A DNA stretch of 64,000 nucleotides from Linum tenue (GCA_946122785.1 CAMGYJ010000002.1:40760495-40824494), one strand, 5' to 3'. Numbered from the stretch's first letter, positions 39,577-50,530 are shown. Numbers and translations: made by a program. The notes: a model not told the origin generated them from the letters alone.

Positions 39577-41271
39577 TATAGGTGTCAATCGGGCGGGTTC
39601 GTGCTAGGTTCAATCACGTTCGGGTTCAAACGGGTTGTGGGTTCATCGGGTTGTGAGTTTATCGGGTTCGGGTTCATCAGGTTCGGGTTCAAACGGGTTG
39701 CGGGCTAGTCGGGTTGCGGGTTCAATCGGGTTGTAGAAAAATCGGGTTACAGGTTCATCGGGTTTTGGTTCGGACAGGTTGCGGTTGGATCGGGTTGCGG
39801 GTTGTTCGAGTCAACGCATCGAGTAACTTACTTCTTACCCGTTACCAACTTACACATTTTATTTCACTAATTTAAAATATTTTTCTCAATTTTAAATCAA
39901 TTTCTTTCTACTTCGTATCTATACTTAATTTTTTTAAAAACTAGTCAAAATGTTGAATCAATTTATATGACTTTCAAACTTGTTATGTAATTAATCGTAA
40001 TTGGTAAAGTACACTAGCTAATAGTAATGGTTATATCAACATTTGCAACCAAAAGACACCATTAATTATTTATTTGGTATTTTAATATTATTTCAGTAGT
40101 AATTGGATTAAATGTGCGAAAATTTTGAAATAAAAGTTCAACTTGAACACTTAAATGTGTAAAAATTTTACTAAGTATTGTAAAATAACGATCGTATAGT
40201 GTTGAAAATGCAATTAACGTAAAAGCATAGAAAACAAGTGGACAAATTAAGTGAATTTTTATAAAATAAATAATTGTTGTAAACACCAAATTTATTTTGT
40301 TCTTTCTTTTTCACAAAAAAAATTAAAATACTAAAATTCCACTTTCTTTCTTATTTCATAAATTAGAAACACTCAATTTTCCCTGCTATTTATCTTCCAT
40401 AAAATTGAAATAACCAAATTTCTCTTCTCTTTCTCTTCCACTTGAAGAACCAAATTTCACTCTTCCTTTCTTCCTTCCACAAAAAGTTAAAAAATTAAAA
40501 TTTTCGTCCTTATTTCTCTTTCATAATCAAAATAACCAAACTTTCCCACTTTTTCACTTCCCACAAATCAAAACCACCAATATTATCCCTTTTTCTTTTC
40601 TAAAAAATTCAAATAACCTAATTTCTCTATTCTTTTAAAAGTATCAAATTATCAAATATATTGTTTTACTTTATTTATTTAGTAGATAACTTTAATGGAT
40701 AGTTAAATTAACCAAAATTTTAATTTATATATTATATTAATATTTCTATAATCTTAATTATTAATTATTAATATTCACATTGTGATGATCTTATATTTCA
40801 TATTTACTTTTTAATTTTTTTTAAAGAACTTATTGTTCAAGTGATGTTCATATTTCAATTTTTGTAATTTTCTTAAAATACATTATATCAATTGAGTTTT
40901 ATATTTTTAAATTTCCTATACGAAATGAAGAAATAATTTTATCTAAGTTTAGAATGAAAAAGATTATTTTGAAAAACTATGTATTATATGATATAATAAT
41001 TATTCAACTCGATTAGGTGAAGTTCAGGTTGAGTCGTCGGGTTGCGGGTTAGTCGGGTTCTGGTCAATGGGGTTCAGGTTAATCGAGTTGTGGGTCAATC
41101 GGGTTCGGGTTAATTTGGTTGCGGGTCAGATGGGTTGCGGGTTAATCAATTTGAGGGTTAATCGGGTTGCGGGTCGGGCGGGAACCGTGTTGTTGACTTT
41201 TAGTGAATTCGGGTTATGGGTCTGGTTGGTCGGGCTGGTTAGTCGGGTCGGGTTTTGTTTTGACACCTATA
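39577..41271. mobile_element. Non-autonomous hAT-like element (hAT-2) in E gag
   Basis: Ends TATAGGTGTCAA and TTGACACCTATA are inverted. Flanks GTCACAGG (39569-39576) and GTCACAAG (41272-41279) agree at seven of eight bases, an 8-bp duplication typical of hAT. The first 220 bp and the last 260 bp are arrays of GGGTT-CGGG-type subterminal motifs. The centre is AT-rich with a roughly 40-bp degenerate tandem repeat (40320-40650). No transposase. On removing the insertion, the E gag frame rejoins before FVSTSTQNFEK. Confidence 0.85.
40320..40650. repeat. Degenerate ~40-bp tandem repeat inside hAT-2
   Basis: About eight units of the form AAATTTCYCTCTTTCTTCC followed by an A-rich half (AAAATTGAAATAACC). 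Purine/pyrimidine strand asymmetry alternates with unit halves. Confidence 0.6.
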
Positions 41272-41509
41272 GTCACAAGGTCTTCAAGTTTTGCAAACTT
41301 ATCGGGTTGTTGGAACCCTTGACGTCCTTGAGTTTGAAACATTTGTTGGAGGTTAGGGCCTTGGAATTACGGCCTTTGTTGAATGAAAGTAGGCCTTAGT
41401 TGATAATTTCCCATTGGTCCTTGGAAACCGAAGCATCTTAGATTGGTAGGAGAAGACCAAGAGAAATCCGGATGATTTTGCCACCCCGGGTTGTAAGTGT
41501 TGTTGTAGG
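41272..41509 (-). pseudogene. gag middle fragment, element E
   Basis: This short stretch between the two hAT insertions encodes on minus YNNTYNPGWQNHPD, then Gln/Pro-rich sequence and KLEDLV. It corresponds to 22600-22850 of D. It joins the pieces on either side once the insertions are removed. Confidence 0.7.
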
Positions 41510-42352
41510 TAGGGCTGGTAATTGGTCGGTATCCGGTATACCGGATACCGATTACCTGGTATTTGGTATACCGGGTGCTGGCGTCGTGGCTGCCGACTAT
41601 CGATACCGAATCTCATTCGGTATAACGGTAAACCGGGTAATCGGTATCCTGTACGTACCCGGTATCCCGAAAACTGTCGGGCAAAATGGGGAAGAAGAAC
41701 TGTCGCTGCCGGAATCGTCATCTCCGTCGGAATCTCTGCTCTCAAACTAAGTGAACACTCGCTTCCTCCCCTGTTCTTCTCCTTCTTCCCTTCTTTTGCC
41801 TTATAAATCCTTCCTTTCTTCTTCTACCTCTCCGTCGGCGACTGCTGCTGCTAGTGAAGAGAAGAGGATGATGGAGATGCGACGTAGCTCTCCCCATCGG
41901 CGCCTGCTGCTGGCTGAGGTGAGAGGGAAATCGAGTTTGGGGCTGCTGGCTGAGAAGAGGAAGAGGAAGTCTGGACTTGCTGCTGGGGGCAGCGGATTGA
42001 ATCGGAGCAGAGGAGAAAGGAGTGGGGCGGCGGATTGAATCGGGTTGTTTAACGGCAGATTGAATCGTGGAGTTCGAGGGTCGGGGATGGCTGCAGGTGG
42101 GAACTGGGAAAAGTCAGTTTAGGGTTTAGTTTAAGCAAAATCCAATCCCCCCTGCTTGTTCGTTGCGTTGCACTAATTTTTTACTAAGTTTCGGTATTCC
42201 AGTATACCGAAATACCGTTGGTATTTTCCGCCAAGTATTCGGTATTACCGAATTGATTATTTCACGCCCGAATACCAATACTGCCGGTATTCGGTATACC
42301 GGATACCATCGGTAACCGGTTCGATAGCCAGTAATACCGAATACCAGCCCTA
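41510..42352. mobile_element. Non-autonomous hAT-like element (hAT-1) in E gag
   Basis: Ends TAGGGCTGGTA and TACCAGCCCTA are inverted. Flanks GTTGTAGG (41502-41509) and GGTATAGG (42353-42360) agree at six of eight bases. Both ends are dense in palindromic subterminal motifs (CCGGTATACCGGATACCG, GGTATACCGG). The GC-rich centre (41750-42110) has short open frames but no recognisable transposase; it may be captured host sequence. In the gag the insertion duplicates bases inside NPY-NNTYNPGW. Confidence 0.85.
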
Positions 42353-43342
42353 GGTATAGGGGTTGTTACCCGTAGCATTGGCAATGAAACTCACTAGCTG
42401 CACGATGGTGCTTGATTCCTTCATCATTTGACAATCCAAAATCTCGTGATTGGTACTTGAACTCCAATCACACGCCAATACCGGCCTCTTCCCATGCTTC
42501 GTGTCCTCAAGGAGTGCCTCAATCAAACGATCAATCTTGGCTTCAAGAGGGGGGCTCGCTCCTACACTTTGCACTACTTTTGCGATGCTCCTCTTTCCAC
42601 TTCTTGTCAAACCCCAATCATACCTTTTACTTGTCATGTCTTCAAGCAACTCGGTCACTTGGGGTGGAGTCATGTTCATCAATTTCCCTTGACATGAGTC
42701 AATGAGGATCTTGTCATCTTGGTGGAGACTGCGATAGAAGGTCTCAATCTGGAATTGCTCTTCAAATCCATGATGTGGGCATTGGAGGAAGTAGTCGGAG
42801 TACCTTTCCCAAGCATCCCTCAATATCTCATCTTCCTCTTGCTCAAAATGGGTGATCTTCTTGCGCCACTCCGCCGTCTTTGAAGGTGGGCAATACCGAG
42901 TCATAAACTTGTTGAGCATATCATCCCACGAAGTGATCGAGAGAGCCGGCCTATTGTTGAGCCATCGGGATGCATTTCCCGCAAGAGAGTAGGGGAATAG
43001 CCTCAACTTCAAAGCATTCTCGGGGACACCATTGATCTCAAAAATTTTGGCGGCCACGGGTGGATGTCGAATGGAAGGTTGGATATCGGCCGCCCTTGGA
43101 GCCATGTAATAGCCCATGGTCCTTGGTTGCTCCTCCGCGGCCGCTCCTCCTTGAGAGGGTTGATTAGCCGCCATCTCGGCTTCACTTCCTTCCTCTTCGA
43201 ACTCAACCCCTTCCTAAACTACAAATTCCTCTTCTATCCTCCTTCTTGCCTCCGCTAGTTTCCTCTCACGAGCCAAGTGTCGGAGAGTGCGGTTGAGATC
43301 CTCGTCTAGTGGCGCCAAATTTGTCGGATTACTCCGGGTCAT
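42353..43342 (-). pseudogene. gag N-terminal part, element E
   Basis: Starts on minus at 43342 (MTRSNPTNLAPLDEDL). A TAG lies near 43215. It continues with MGYYMAPRAADIQPSI, LRLFPYSLAGNASRWLN, EILRDAWERYSDYFLQCPHHG and YDWGLTRSGKRS. The zinc knuckle reads CDWSSSTNHEILDC, with the second Cys replaced by Ser. Compared with D, 38 codons are missing in frame between IFEI and NGVP, which removes part of the capsid N-terminal domain. hAT-1 cuts it at 42353. Confidence 0.8.
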
Positions 43343-43469
43343 ACACCTCCCTGCACACACTCAAAAGAACCACAACACTTCTAGCACCAACAAGATTTGC
43401 AAAGACAAAAACAAAAATTAAAAGCTAGATTAAGACCAAACAATCTTTTCAAAATAATGAACCGTTGGA

Positions 43470-43487
43470 TCCCCAGCAACAGCACCA
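43470..43487 (-). other. Primer binding site of element E with three C-to-T changes
   Basis: Minus sequence TGGTGCTGTTGCTGGGGA differs from TGGCGCCGTTGCCGGGGA at three places, all C to T at CG. This is the usual signature of methylcytosine deamination. Confidence 0.75.
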
Positions 43488-43493
43488 AAAACT

Positions 43494-44431
43494 TGACTCG
43501 CACGGAATGCAGCACAATAAAACTCACAATTAAGGCCCAAGTATAAACTTTAACTGGGTGCAGTACATGGCAAATATGTTTAAATATCGACCTGGGTCGG
43601 TTCATGTACCCCTACTTCGATTGCTTGAAACATTATCTAGCGGTCGATTTTTGGTGAAAACAACAATCTAAAGCTAAAGAGTATGCAAAGGTAAATAGAT
43701 TTGACACTAATTGAGACGACTTCACCCGGGTGTAGCTCCCCCTAGCTAACAATTAAGACTTGTTGGATCAAATGGTCCTGTGTGGTGGGGGGTTGTAAAC
43801 CGTAGAGAAGTGTAACAAGTAGCCAAGCGCCACTCTGTTAGTCTCTAGGTCGAGGGAAGGGGATATGATCCAAGCCACCAACGTGACTCTCTCGACCTAT
43901 TGACTAAGGGATGGTTAGACTTCACCCTCGAATCAGAGTTCGGACGGCCACCCACAACAAAACTCTAGGTGCTAATACGAAATAAGAGGTTTTCCCTGCA
44001 TTAACCTAGATAGGAGACAATGAATAGAAAACCCAGCATTCAAGCCTCTTTAAAAGAAAGGAAGGGGGTTTCTCTCTACCTAGGTTAGAATGACAATTAG
44101 ATAGATAGGCTTTCACACACCACAATCATTCATGAATAATACCTCCACATTCACATTAAACACAACCACACACAAATCATTTAATCCATACAAGTATTCA
44201 CATAATTATAGCTAGGGTTTACAAACACCCAAGTGAAATAAGGGACTACTCCATGCTAGGAGAAGGGAAAACACAAGAGAGAAGTATGAAAACCATCAAT
44301 GAGATGCTAGTCTTGCTCCTTGTGTTGAAGAAATCCTGCTTTGGGGGGAGGAATTCTCAATTCCTTGCTTGAAGATGAAACCTTAGCTTCTCCTCTTCTT
44401 TGGTTCGTCACTTTCTCACTCTAGAAATCTG

Positions 44432-44462
<31 letters not shown>

Positions 44463-44960
44463 TTCTCACACTAGGTCTCTCCCTTTTTCCTTCAGCTCAA
44501 CCTCCTTTATATACCCAGATCCGGCTCAGTTCACGGTCTTAGTTCACGACCATGAACTGAAAGCCCAGACCGTGATCTCAAGTCGAAACGCGTCACATCA
44601 CTAATCCCAGTTCACGGGCAATGGCCTAAGTTCACAGTCTTACGATCGTAAACTGACTTGTGTCCAGTGAAAGCTATTTGTGCTCTGGATGCCTGACTTT
44701 TCATGGGTAGCGCCTCCAGCTCACGGTCTTAGAGACTGTGAACAGACAACCCAAACTGTGATCTACTGTTGTTTCCACCGTTTGACTTCATTTTTCGCCC
44801 TTTCGTCCAACTTTCGACTCCAGGGTTGGTTTCACGTGCCACAGTCTGAAAAACACCAAAACAAGGTAAAACCCTGCGTAAAACCAAACCTCTGGGAGTA
44901 AAAATGCTTCAAATGACTAAGCAGACCAGGGGTGAAAAGTGTATAACTGAGCCCGAATTA
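43494..44960 (-). repeat. 5' LTR of element E
   Basis: On minus it starts TAATTCGGGCTCAG (TG changed to TA) at 44960 and ends GTGCGAGTCA at 43494, followed by the primer site. 1467 bp. It contains a (GAA)n microsatellite (44430-44460), a TATA box and the palindrome cluster that the 3' LTR partly lost. Confidence 0.85.
44506..44765 (-). promoter_or_regulatory. Palindrome cluster and TATA box, 5' LTR of E
   Basis: Plus-strand copies AGTTCACGGTCTTAG (44526), TTCACGACCATGAAC (44544), AGTTCACGGG (44609), TTCACAGTCTTACGATCGTAAAC (shown as parts TTCACAGTC and GATCGTAAAC, 44632) and CTCACGGTCTTAGAGACTG (44720). On minus they lie just upstream of TATATAAAGG (plus 44504-44513). It is the same GTTCACGG/CCGTGAAC code as in D. 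Confidence 0.55.
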
Positions 44961-46101
44961 GTTTCCTTAATCAGAATGAGAATCCGACATTAGTCCTCGT
45001 CTCGACATTGATTCACGGAGGAAATTATCAATCATGGGCGAGATATATGAGGATGAGCACTTCTACTATGCTATATAGCATTGGCGCTTTAATGTACAAC
45101 TTGAAGTTGTACCATAACATAAGGTACAAGTTTAAGTTGTACCATAAAAGAATTTGTATCATTATGTTATGGTACAACTTTACAACTTGAAGTTGTACCA
45201 TCACATAAGGTACAAGTTTAAGTTGTACCATAAAAGAATTTGTACAAAAAGTATAGGTACAATCTGAAGTTGTACCATAACGTTAAAGGTACAATTTCAA
45301 GTGGTACCATAAAGGCAAAAACCTATAGCACCAATGTTATATAGCATTGTAAAATTCCTCATATGAGGATGGCTCTGTTAGCCAAAAATAAGATCGTTTT
45401 CGTCAACAGCGAAGCACCTCGTCCGGCCGAAGGACATCCTTTGCTTTTGGCTTGGGAGCGCGCCAATCTAATGGTGCTAGGCTCGATCTATCGTTCGCTG
45501 GAGACGACCATCACTTAATCAATCCTCTGGTTGGACTCTGCGCGAGAGGTTCGGCTGGATCTACATGAACGTTTTGGCCAGGCAAACTTTGTGAGGATTT
45601 CAGATCTGCATGAATTTTTTTTGGATTCAAGCAAGGTAATCTGACCATCACTGAGTATTACACAAGGTTCTTTGGGATGAGTTCTTCGCTTTCCATCCTC
45701 TGCCAAGTTGTTCTTGCAATCCGCGTTGCTGGTGTGGAGCTTGTACTCGTCTGAGGAGTTACATCGACGCAGATCAGGTGATCTGATTTCTCAGAGGCCT
45801 CTGAGATTCTTTTAGCCCAGTGCAATTTCAGATTCTCCAGCAAGACCTTCTCCCTTCCATCAATCACGTCTTTGCTCAGGCGATTCAAGAATAACGCAAA
45901 ACTCGGCATGGATCTGTTGGTTCCTCTGAGCAGCTGGCACCGATGGCGATGGTAGGAAAATTTGCTCCTGCTCAATGTCAAATTTCTGGTCAAGGTCGTT
46001 GAGTTCCTAAATATGAAACTAAGAAGCAGGTTTGTACCTTCTGTGGATACATCGAGCATACTATTAAGAAGTGCTTCAAAAAGCACGGGTATCCACCTGG
46101 A
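44961..46101 (+). pseudogene. gag remnant of copia element I
   Basis: The reading (several frames) is GGNYQSWARYMRMALLAKNK, EGHPLLLAWERAN, ILWLDSAREVRLDLHERFGQANF and TITEYYTRFFGMSSSL, then KKHGYPPG, where element H is inserted. These are the blocks of a copia gag of the UBN2/gag_3 type. The start of gag is missing because E lies upstream. A small TIR element interrupts after RYMRM. Many stops and frameshifts make it old. Confidence 0.75.
45056..45360. mobile_element. 305-bp TIR element (MITE) with palindromic GGTACAA repeats
   Basis: It is flanked by ATATGAGGATG at 45045-45055 and 45361-45371, a direct repeat of 11 (or 9 plus 2) bases as in Mutator-like insertions. The ends TTCTACTATGCTATATAGCA and TTTTACAATGCTATATAACA (minus) match over most bases. 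The body is about six GTACAACTT-AAGTTGTACC type palindromes, the same repeat as the array at 60660-61700. It interrupts copia I gag. Confidence 0.8.
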
Positions 46102-46304
46102 TGTGAGATATTGATATGAATGGAAAAGCGTGAGTTCATTGATTGAGATGTAGGTCTCTTATACAGATTACAGGAGGGATTGATGGAGGTTTGTTACAAG
46201 TGGTTGCAGGAAATTAGCTACCACTACTCTACAGCTCGTGGACTACGGGAAGATTAGTTACAGGTGGAGAAGTGGTCAAATAAGTTCCTTCTTTATCTCC
46301 AACA
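46102..46304 (-). repeat. 3' LTR of copia H
   Basis: 203 bp; one difference (CTCTACAGC against CTTTACAGC) from the other LTR. The polypurine tract CTTGCGGGGGCG lies on minus directly before it (46305-46316). Confidence 0.92.
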
Positions 46305-49300
46305 CGCCCCCGCAAGATGGAGGTAGTGTCAACGACTCCAATCTTGATGCGCAAGAGGAGGAAGCGACTAACAGGTAATGGCTTGGTCAAGGCGTCCGCA
46401 AGTTGCTCAGTAGTGGGAACATATTGAACACGAAGCCGACCAGCTTGGACGAGGTGTCGAACGAAGTGAAAGTCCAGCGCTAGATGCTTCATCCGGGAGT
46501 GGAATTGTGGGTTGGAACTGAAGCTGGTGGCGCCAAGGTTGTCGGAGTATAGTGTGGGAGGTGCACGAAGTGGCTGTTGTAGCTCAACAAGGAGGTTCTG
46601 AACCCACTCTAGTTCGGCGGTGGCATGGGCGATGGCTCTGTACTCCGCCTCTGTGCTGGACCGGGCGACTGTCCTTTGCTTTTGGGATTTCCAGGAGACG
46701 AGAGTTGTACCTAGATAGAGGAGGTAAGCTGAGGTAGATGTCCGATCGTCGAGGTTGCCTGCCCAGTCTGAGTCAGCGAAGGCAGAGAGCTGCAGGGGCA
46801 GCGGAGATCTCCGAATAGCGAGGCCGAAGGTGATGGTGCCACGAACATAGCGGAGGAGCCGCTTTAAACACTGCCAATGCGCGGTGGTAGGTGCATGCAT
46901 ATATTGAGACAATTTATTGACCGCAAACGCAATGTCCGGGCGGGTATAGACTAAGTACTGCAACGCACCAAGGGCTTGAGGATAGCGGGTCGCATCGGTC
47001 GGCGGGGAACCATCATGTAATGATAAAGCAGTGGATGAGGCTAGTGGAGTGGCGGCTGGGGCAGCATCCAACATTTGAAACCTTGCTAGCACATCAGACA
47101 TGTACTTGTGTTGTGATAATATATACCCTGTAGTTGTGGGAATAACTTCTATTCCCAGGAAATAAGAGACAGAGCCCAGATTCTTGAGTGAAAATTTGTG
47201 AGCCAAGGCCGCTTGAAATGTAGTAAGCACCTGTGCATTGTTACCAGTCAACAAAATATCGTCAACATAGACGAGAAAGTAGAGTAGTACCCCTTCATGA
47301 TGGTAGACGAACAAAGAAGCATCGGATTGTGTCTTGCTGAAGCCGAAGTCGAGCAAAAATGAACTGAGAGCCGTGTACCATGCCCTCGGGGCCTGCCGGA
47401 GGCCATATATGGCTTTGCGGAGACGGCAAACATGGTGGGGATGCTGAGGATCAACAAATCCAGGCGGTTGGGTCATGTATACTTCATCTTACAAGGGGCC
47501 TTGTAGAAAGGCGTTGTTGACGTCGAAGTGCTGAATTGGCCAGTTATGGGAGAGGGCGATTGTGAAGATGGTGCGGACCGTGACAGGCTTGACCACCGGA
47601 CTGAATGTGTCGTGGAAGTCGACGCCGGGGCATTGATGAAACCCTTTTGCGACGAGGCGAGTTTTGAATCTCTCGATGGTGCCGTTGGGGCGATGCTTGA
47701 CCCGATAGAGCCATTTGTTGCCGAGGACGTTGAAATGCGGCTCCCGCGGCACTAGATCCCAGGTCATGTTGGCAATGAGAGCCGAGTTCTCGGCACGGAG
47801 CGCAGCCGCCCACTCGGGGTGTTTGAGAGCTTCGCGGACTGAATGTGGGTGGAGAGGCGGCGTACTTGCAGCAACATTAGCAACAAGAGCTGAAAATAGT
47901 TTCCTGGGCTTGAAGATGCCGTGTTGAGACCGTGTGACCATGCGAGCGGGTCGGGCCGGTGGAGATGGCGGGCCCAGCGGAGAAGCTGTACGGGGTGAAG
48001 GAGTCTGAAACTGGGCCGAGGCTGGCCCAGAGGCCTCACTTGATGTCGTGGAAGGGGTCTCTGTAGGGGGGTTGCTGGCCGCTGAGGGGGAAGATGGCAG
48101 AGCTGGCCCAGTGTGGGGAGTTGGGCCGGTAGGAGGTGATGGGCCTGATGGAGTGAAAGGAAGCGTGGTAATGGTGGGAGAGGAGTCAATGACCCAATCA
48201 GCAACAGTAGGGGCACCAGTAGAGGGAGTAGTGGGCGAATGGCCAGGAAATGTGTGTTCTACAAACACCACATGACGGGACAAAAAGATACGGTTAGTGC
48301 GCGGATCAAAGCAGCGGTATGCGCTGCGTTGGGGACAATAGCCAACAAAGAGACAAGGACGTGAGCGGGGATCAAGTTTATTGGAGGAGTAAGGACGTAA
48401 CCATGGATAACATAAGCAGCCAAAGATACGGAACTTGTGATAGTTGGGGGAAAGATTAAACAATACGGTATAGGGAATTTGACCACAGAGAGCAAAGGAG
48501 GGGAGGCGATTGATGAGGTAAATGGCGGTGGAGAAGGCAAAGGACCAGAAAATGGTGGGGAGTTTGGCAAAGTGGAGAAGAGTGATACCAGTCTCAACAA
48601 GGTGGCGGTGTTTACGCTCGGCTAAACCATTGTGCTCAGGGGTATGCGGTGGTGTGAGTAAGTGACTAATGCCGTGTTCGGCAAGAGTAGATTGTAATTT
48701 CTGAAATTCACCACCACCGTCAGTATCGAGACGTCTAATGGTCGTGGAAAAGTAGTTTTCGACCATTTTGCGAAAGGCAAGAAACACGTTAAGCACATCA
48801 GATTTGCGGCGTAGTGGGTAAAACCAAGTATAGCGGGAAAAATGGTCAATGATAATGAGATAATAAGAATAGCCATCAATTGAAGAGACAGGAGCTGGGC
48901 CCCAAACATCAGTATACAATAAATCAAATGGGCGAGTTCTGGAAAGGGAGGAAACTGAAAATGGGAGTTTGTGACTTTTATTGGAAAGGCAAGAGTCACA
49001 GTGACTAGGGACAGTAGCAGTGGTGACTGGAAGAGACTGAGTGCGAAGGAGACTACTCAACGAATGGGGTGAAGGGTGGCCAAGGCGGGAGTGCCAGGAA
49101 GAGGCGGTGGTGCGGGTAGTGACAAGGGCAAGGCGTACGGTGTGTAGATCGTTGGACAGCTCGTAGATATCGCCATTATTTTCCCCTTTCAACAGCGGGG
49201 CCCCCGTGCGAAGATCCTTCACAACAAAACAATGAGCAAAAAATTCCACCGAGACTGGATTAGTGCGACATAACTTGGCAACAGAGATAAGACGTTTCTT

Positions 49301-49567
49301 GATAGTAGGAACGCAAAGAACATCTTGTAGATTAAAAGTATGCGACGAATTGGCAAGATGGGAAGAGCCAATGTGAGTAATTTTTAAACCTGAACCGTCG
49401 CCAACGAGAATTTCATCGGGACCATTTTAGTCGGAGTACAGAGAGAGATTCCCTAAGTCGGACGTGACATGGTGGGAGGCTGCAGAATCGAGGATCCATG
49501 GGCCTGGGGACGGAGCTCGGCCTGCGGATGTAGCGTGGACCTGGGCCTGTCGAGCTTGGTACGCCTA
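46229..49567 (-). pseudogene. pol: pol of copia H (protease, integrase, RT, RNase H), same frame as gag
   Basis: The frame follows gag after the stop at 49565-49567. Protease: WILDSAASHHVTSD (about 49490). A TAA at 49427-49429 follows LYSD. Integrase: WHSRLGHPSPHSL and CDSCLSNKSHKLPF, first Asp in LLYTDVWGPAP, second in RRLDTDGGGEFQ, Glu in HNGLAERKHRH. A Ser/Pro/Thr-rich linker follows. RT: NKWLYRVKHRPNG and FDVNNAFLQG. A TAA at 47489-47491 breaks the frame just before EVYMTQPPGF. Catalytic YVDDILLTG is near 47262. RNase H: FADSDWAGN and SSTEAEYRAIAH, ending LADALTKPL. The stop codon at 46229 lies inside the 3' LTR. Apart from three stops no lesion is evident. Confidence 0.92.
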
Positions 49568-50530
49568 TCTCGCCTGAGGAAATAGCTGAAAACACTGGCG
49601 GACAGAGTTGCCAGGTTTCTCACAGTATTGACAGACCATCTTTGGGCGCCGAGGCGAGGACTGCTCATGAGGAAGCAGTGGGCCAGGCTGTGGATGAATT
49701 GGGCCTTGGGGCCGGGAGGTGGGCTGCGGCTGGAAACCCTCAAAGGGGCGGTGGGTAGGAGGACGCGAGCCTCGGACGCCAGAGGGGGGGCCGCCACCGC
49801 GTCGTTTCTGACCCTGGGAAAAGAAGGTCGTGGGCACCGCAGTCGGCGATTGCGATTGCTCCTTGAGGTCGGCCTCAAATTCGACCAAGGCATCCACCAG
49901 GTCTTCAATAGTCGCAGGGGTGCCACGAGCCCTGAATGCCGCTGTGAACTGGCTGTAGTCGGGACCGAGTCCTCGGAGGCAGTGGACGACCAGATCCATA
50001 TCAGAGACGGGGTCAGAAACAAGAGCGAGCTCAGCCGCAATGAGCTTGAGGTCATTGACGAACGTGAGGACATCGCGATCGCCTTTGGTGGTCTTGGCTA
50101 GTTTGCTTTTTAGATGAATGATACGAGATGGCGAACTGCCGCCATACAATTTCTCGATAATGAGCCAGGCCTCGCGGGAGGTGACAGCAGCCGACACAAA
50201 GGAATATAGGGAGTCTGAGATCGAGCAGCGAAGTGCGTGGAGGATTAGCTTGTCTTGACGGAACCAGCGATGATAGGCCGGATTAGGAGCCGGAGCAGCA
50301 TCAACGGTGATTGTTTTCGGCGGTGCAGTGCCGGTGCCGTCGATGTAGGAGTGGAGATCGAGCCCCATCAGAAGGGTCTCCAATTGAGAGCGCCAAGAAT
50401 TGAAATTGAGAGGGGTGAGCTTCAGAGGAAGCTGCGCTACCGGATTGAATGTGATAATGGCTTGATCAGGCGACGAGGAGCCGGAGCCGGGGCTGGAGCT
50501 CGATGTGATCGTAGTAGTGTCGTCAGCCAT
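49568..50530 (-). CDS. gag: gag of copia H
   Basis: 321 residues. A Ser-rich start leads to the capsid region: LKLTPLNFNSWRSQLETLL (about residues 35-55), LHALRCSISDSLYSFVSAAVTSREAW and KTTKGDRDVLTFVNDLKLIAAEL. A Gly/Pro/Gln-rich stretch (225-300) follows. The zinc knuckle CQYCEKPGNSVRQC has Asn where the zinc-binding His is expected. The ATG is 78 bases after the primer site. The stop (TAG at 49565) falls where related elements read through into protease, so it is probably a mutation and not the natural gag end. Confidence 0.85.

Larger units (their letters stand above)
16056..44960 (-). mobile_element. Element E: minus-strand gypsy element (gag, protease, ORF1) carrying nested insertions
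   Basis: Read on the minus strand: 5' LTR (44960-43494), primer site, gag, protease, ORF1, 3' module, polypurine tract, 3' LTR (17143-16056). No RT, RNase H or integrase lies between protease and ORF1. The ORF1 frame is cut at 37756/19792 by element D, with near-duplicated GTGAT/GTTAT. gag is cut by two hAT-like insertions. The 3' LTR stops where the LTR of B ends. E sits in the gag of copia element I. It is non-autonomous in structure and thoroughly decayed. Confidence 0.8.

Noticed and set aside
41751..42038. Protein gene inside hAT-1
   Set aside because: Low-complexity Ser/Arg-rich sequence with no motif and no sign of conservation; overlapping frames are equally open.
49628..50101. 157-codon plus-strand frame
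   Set aside because: Shadow of the H gag on the other strand.
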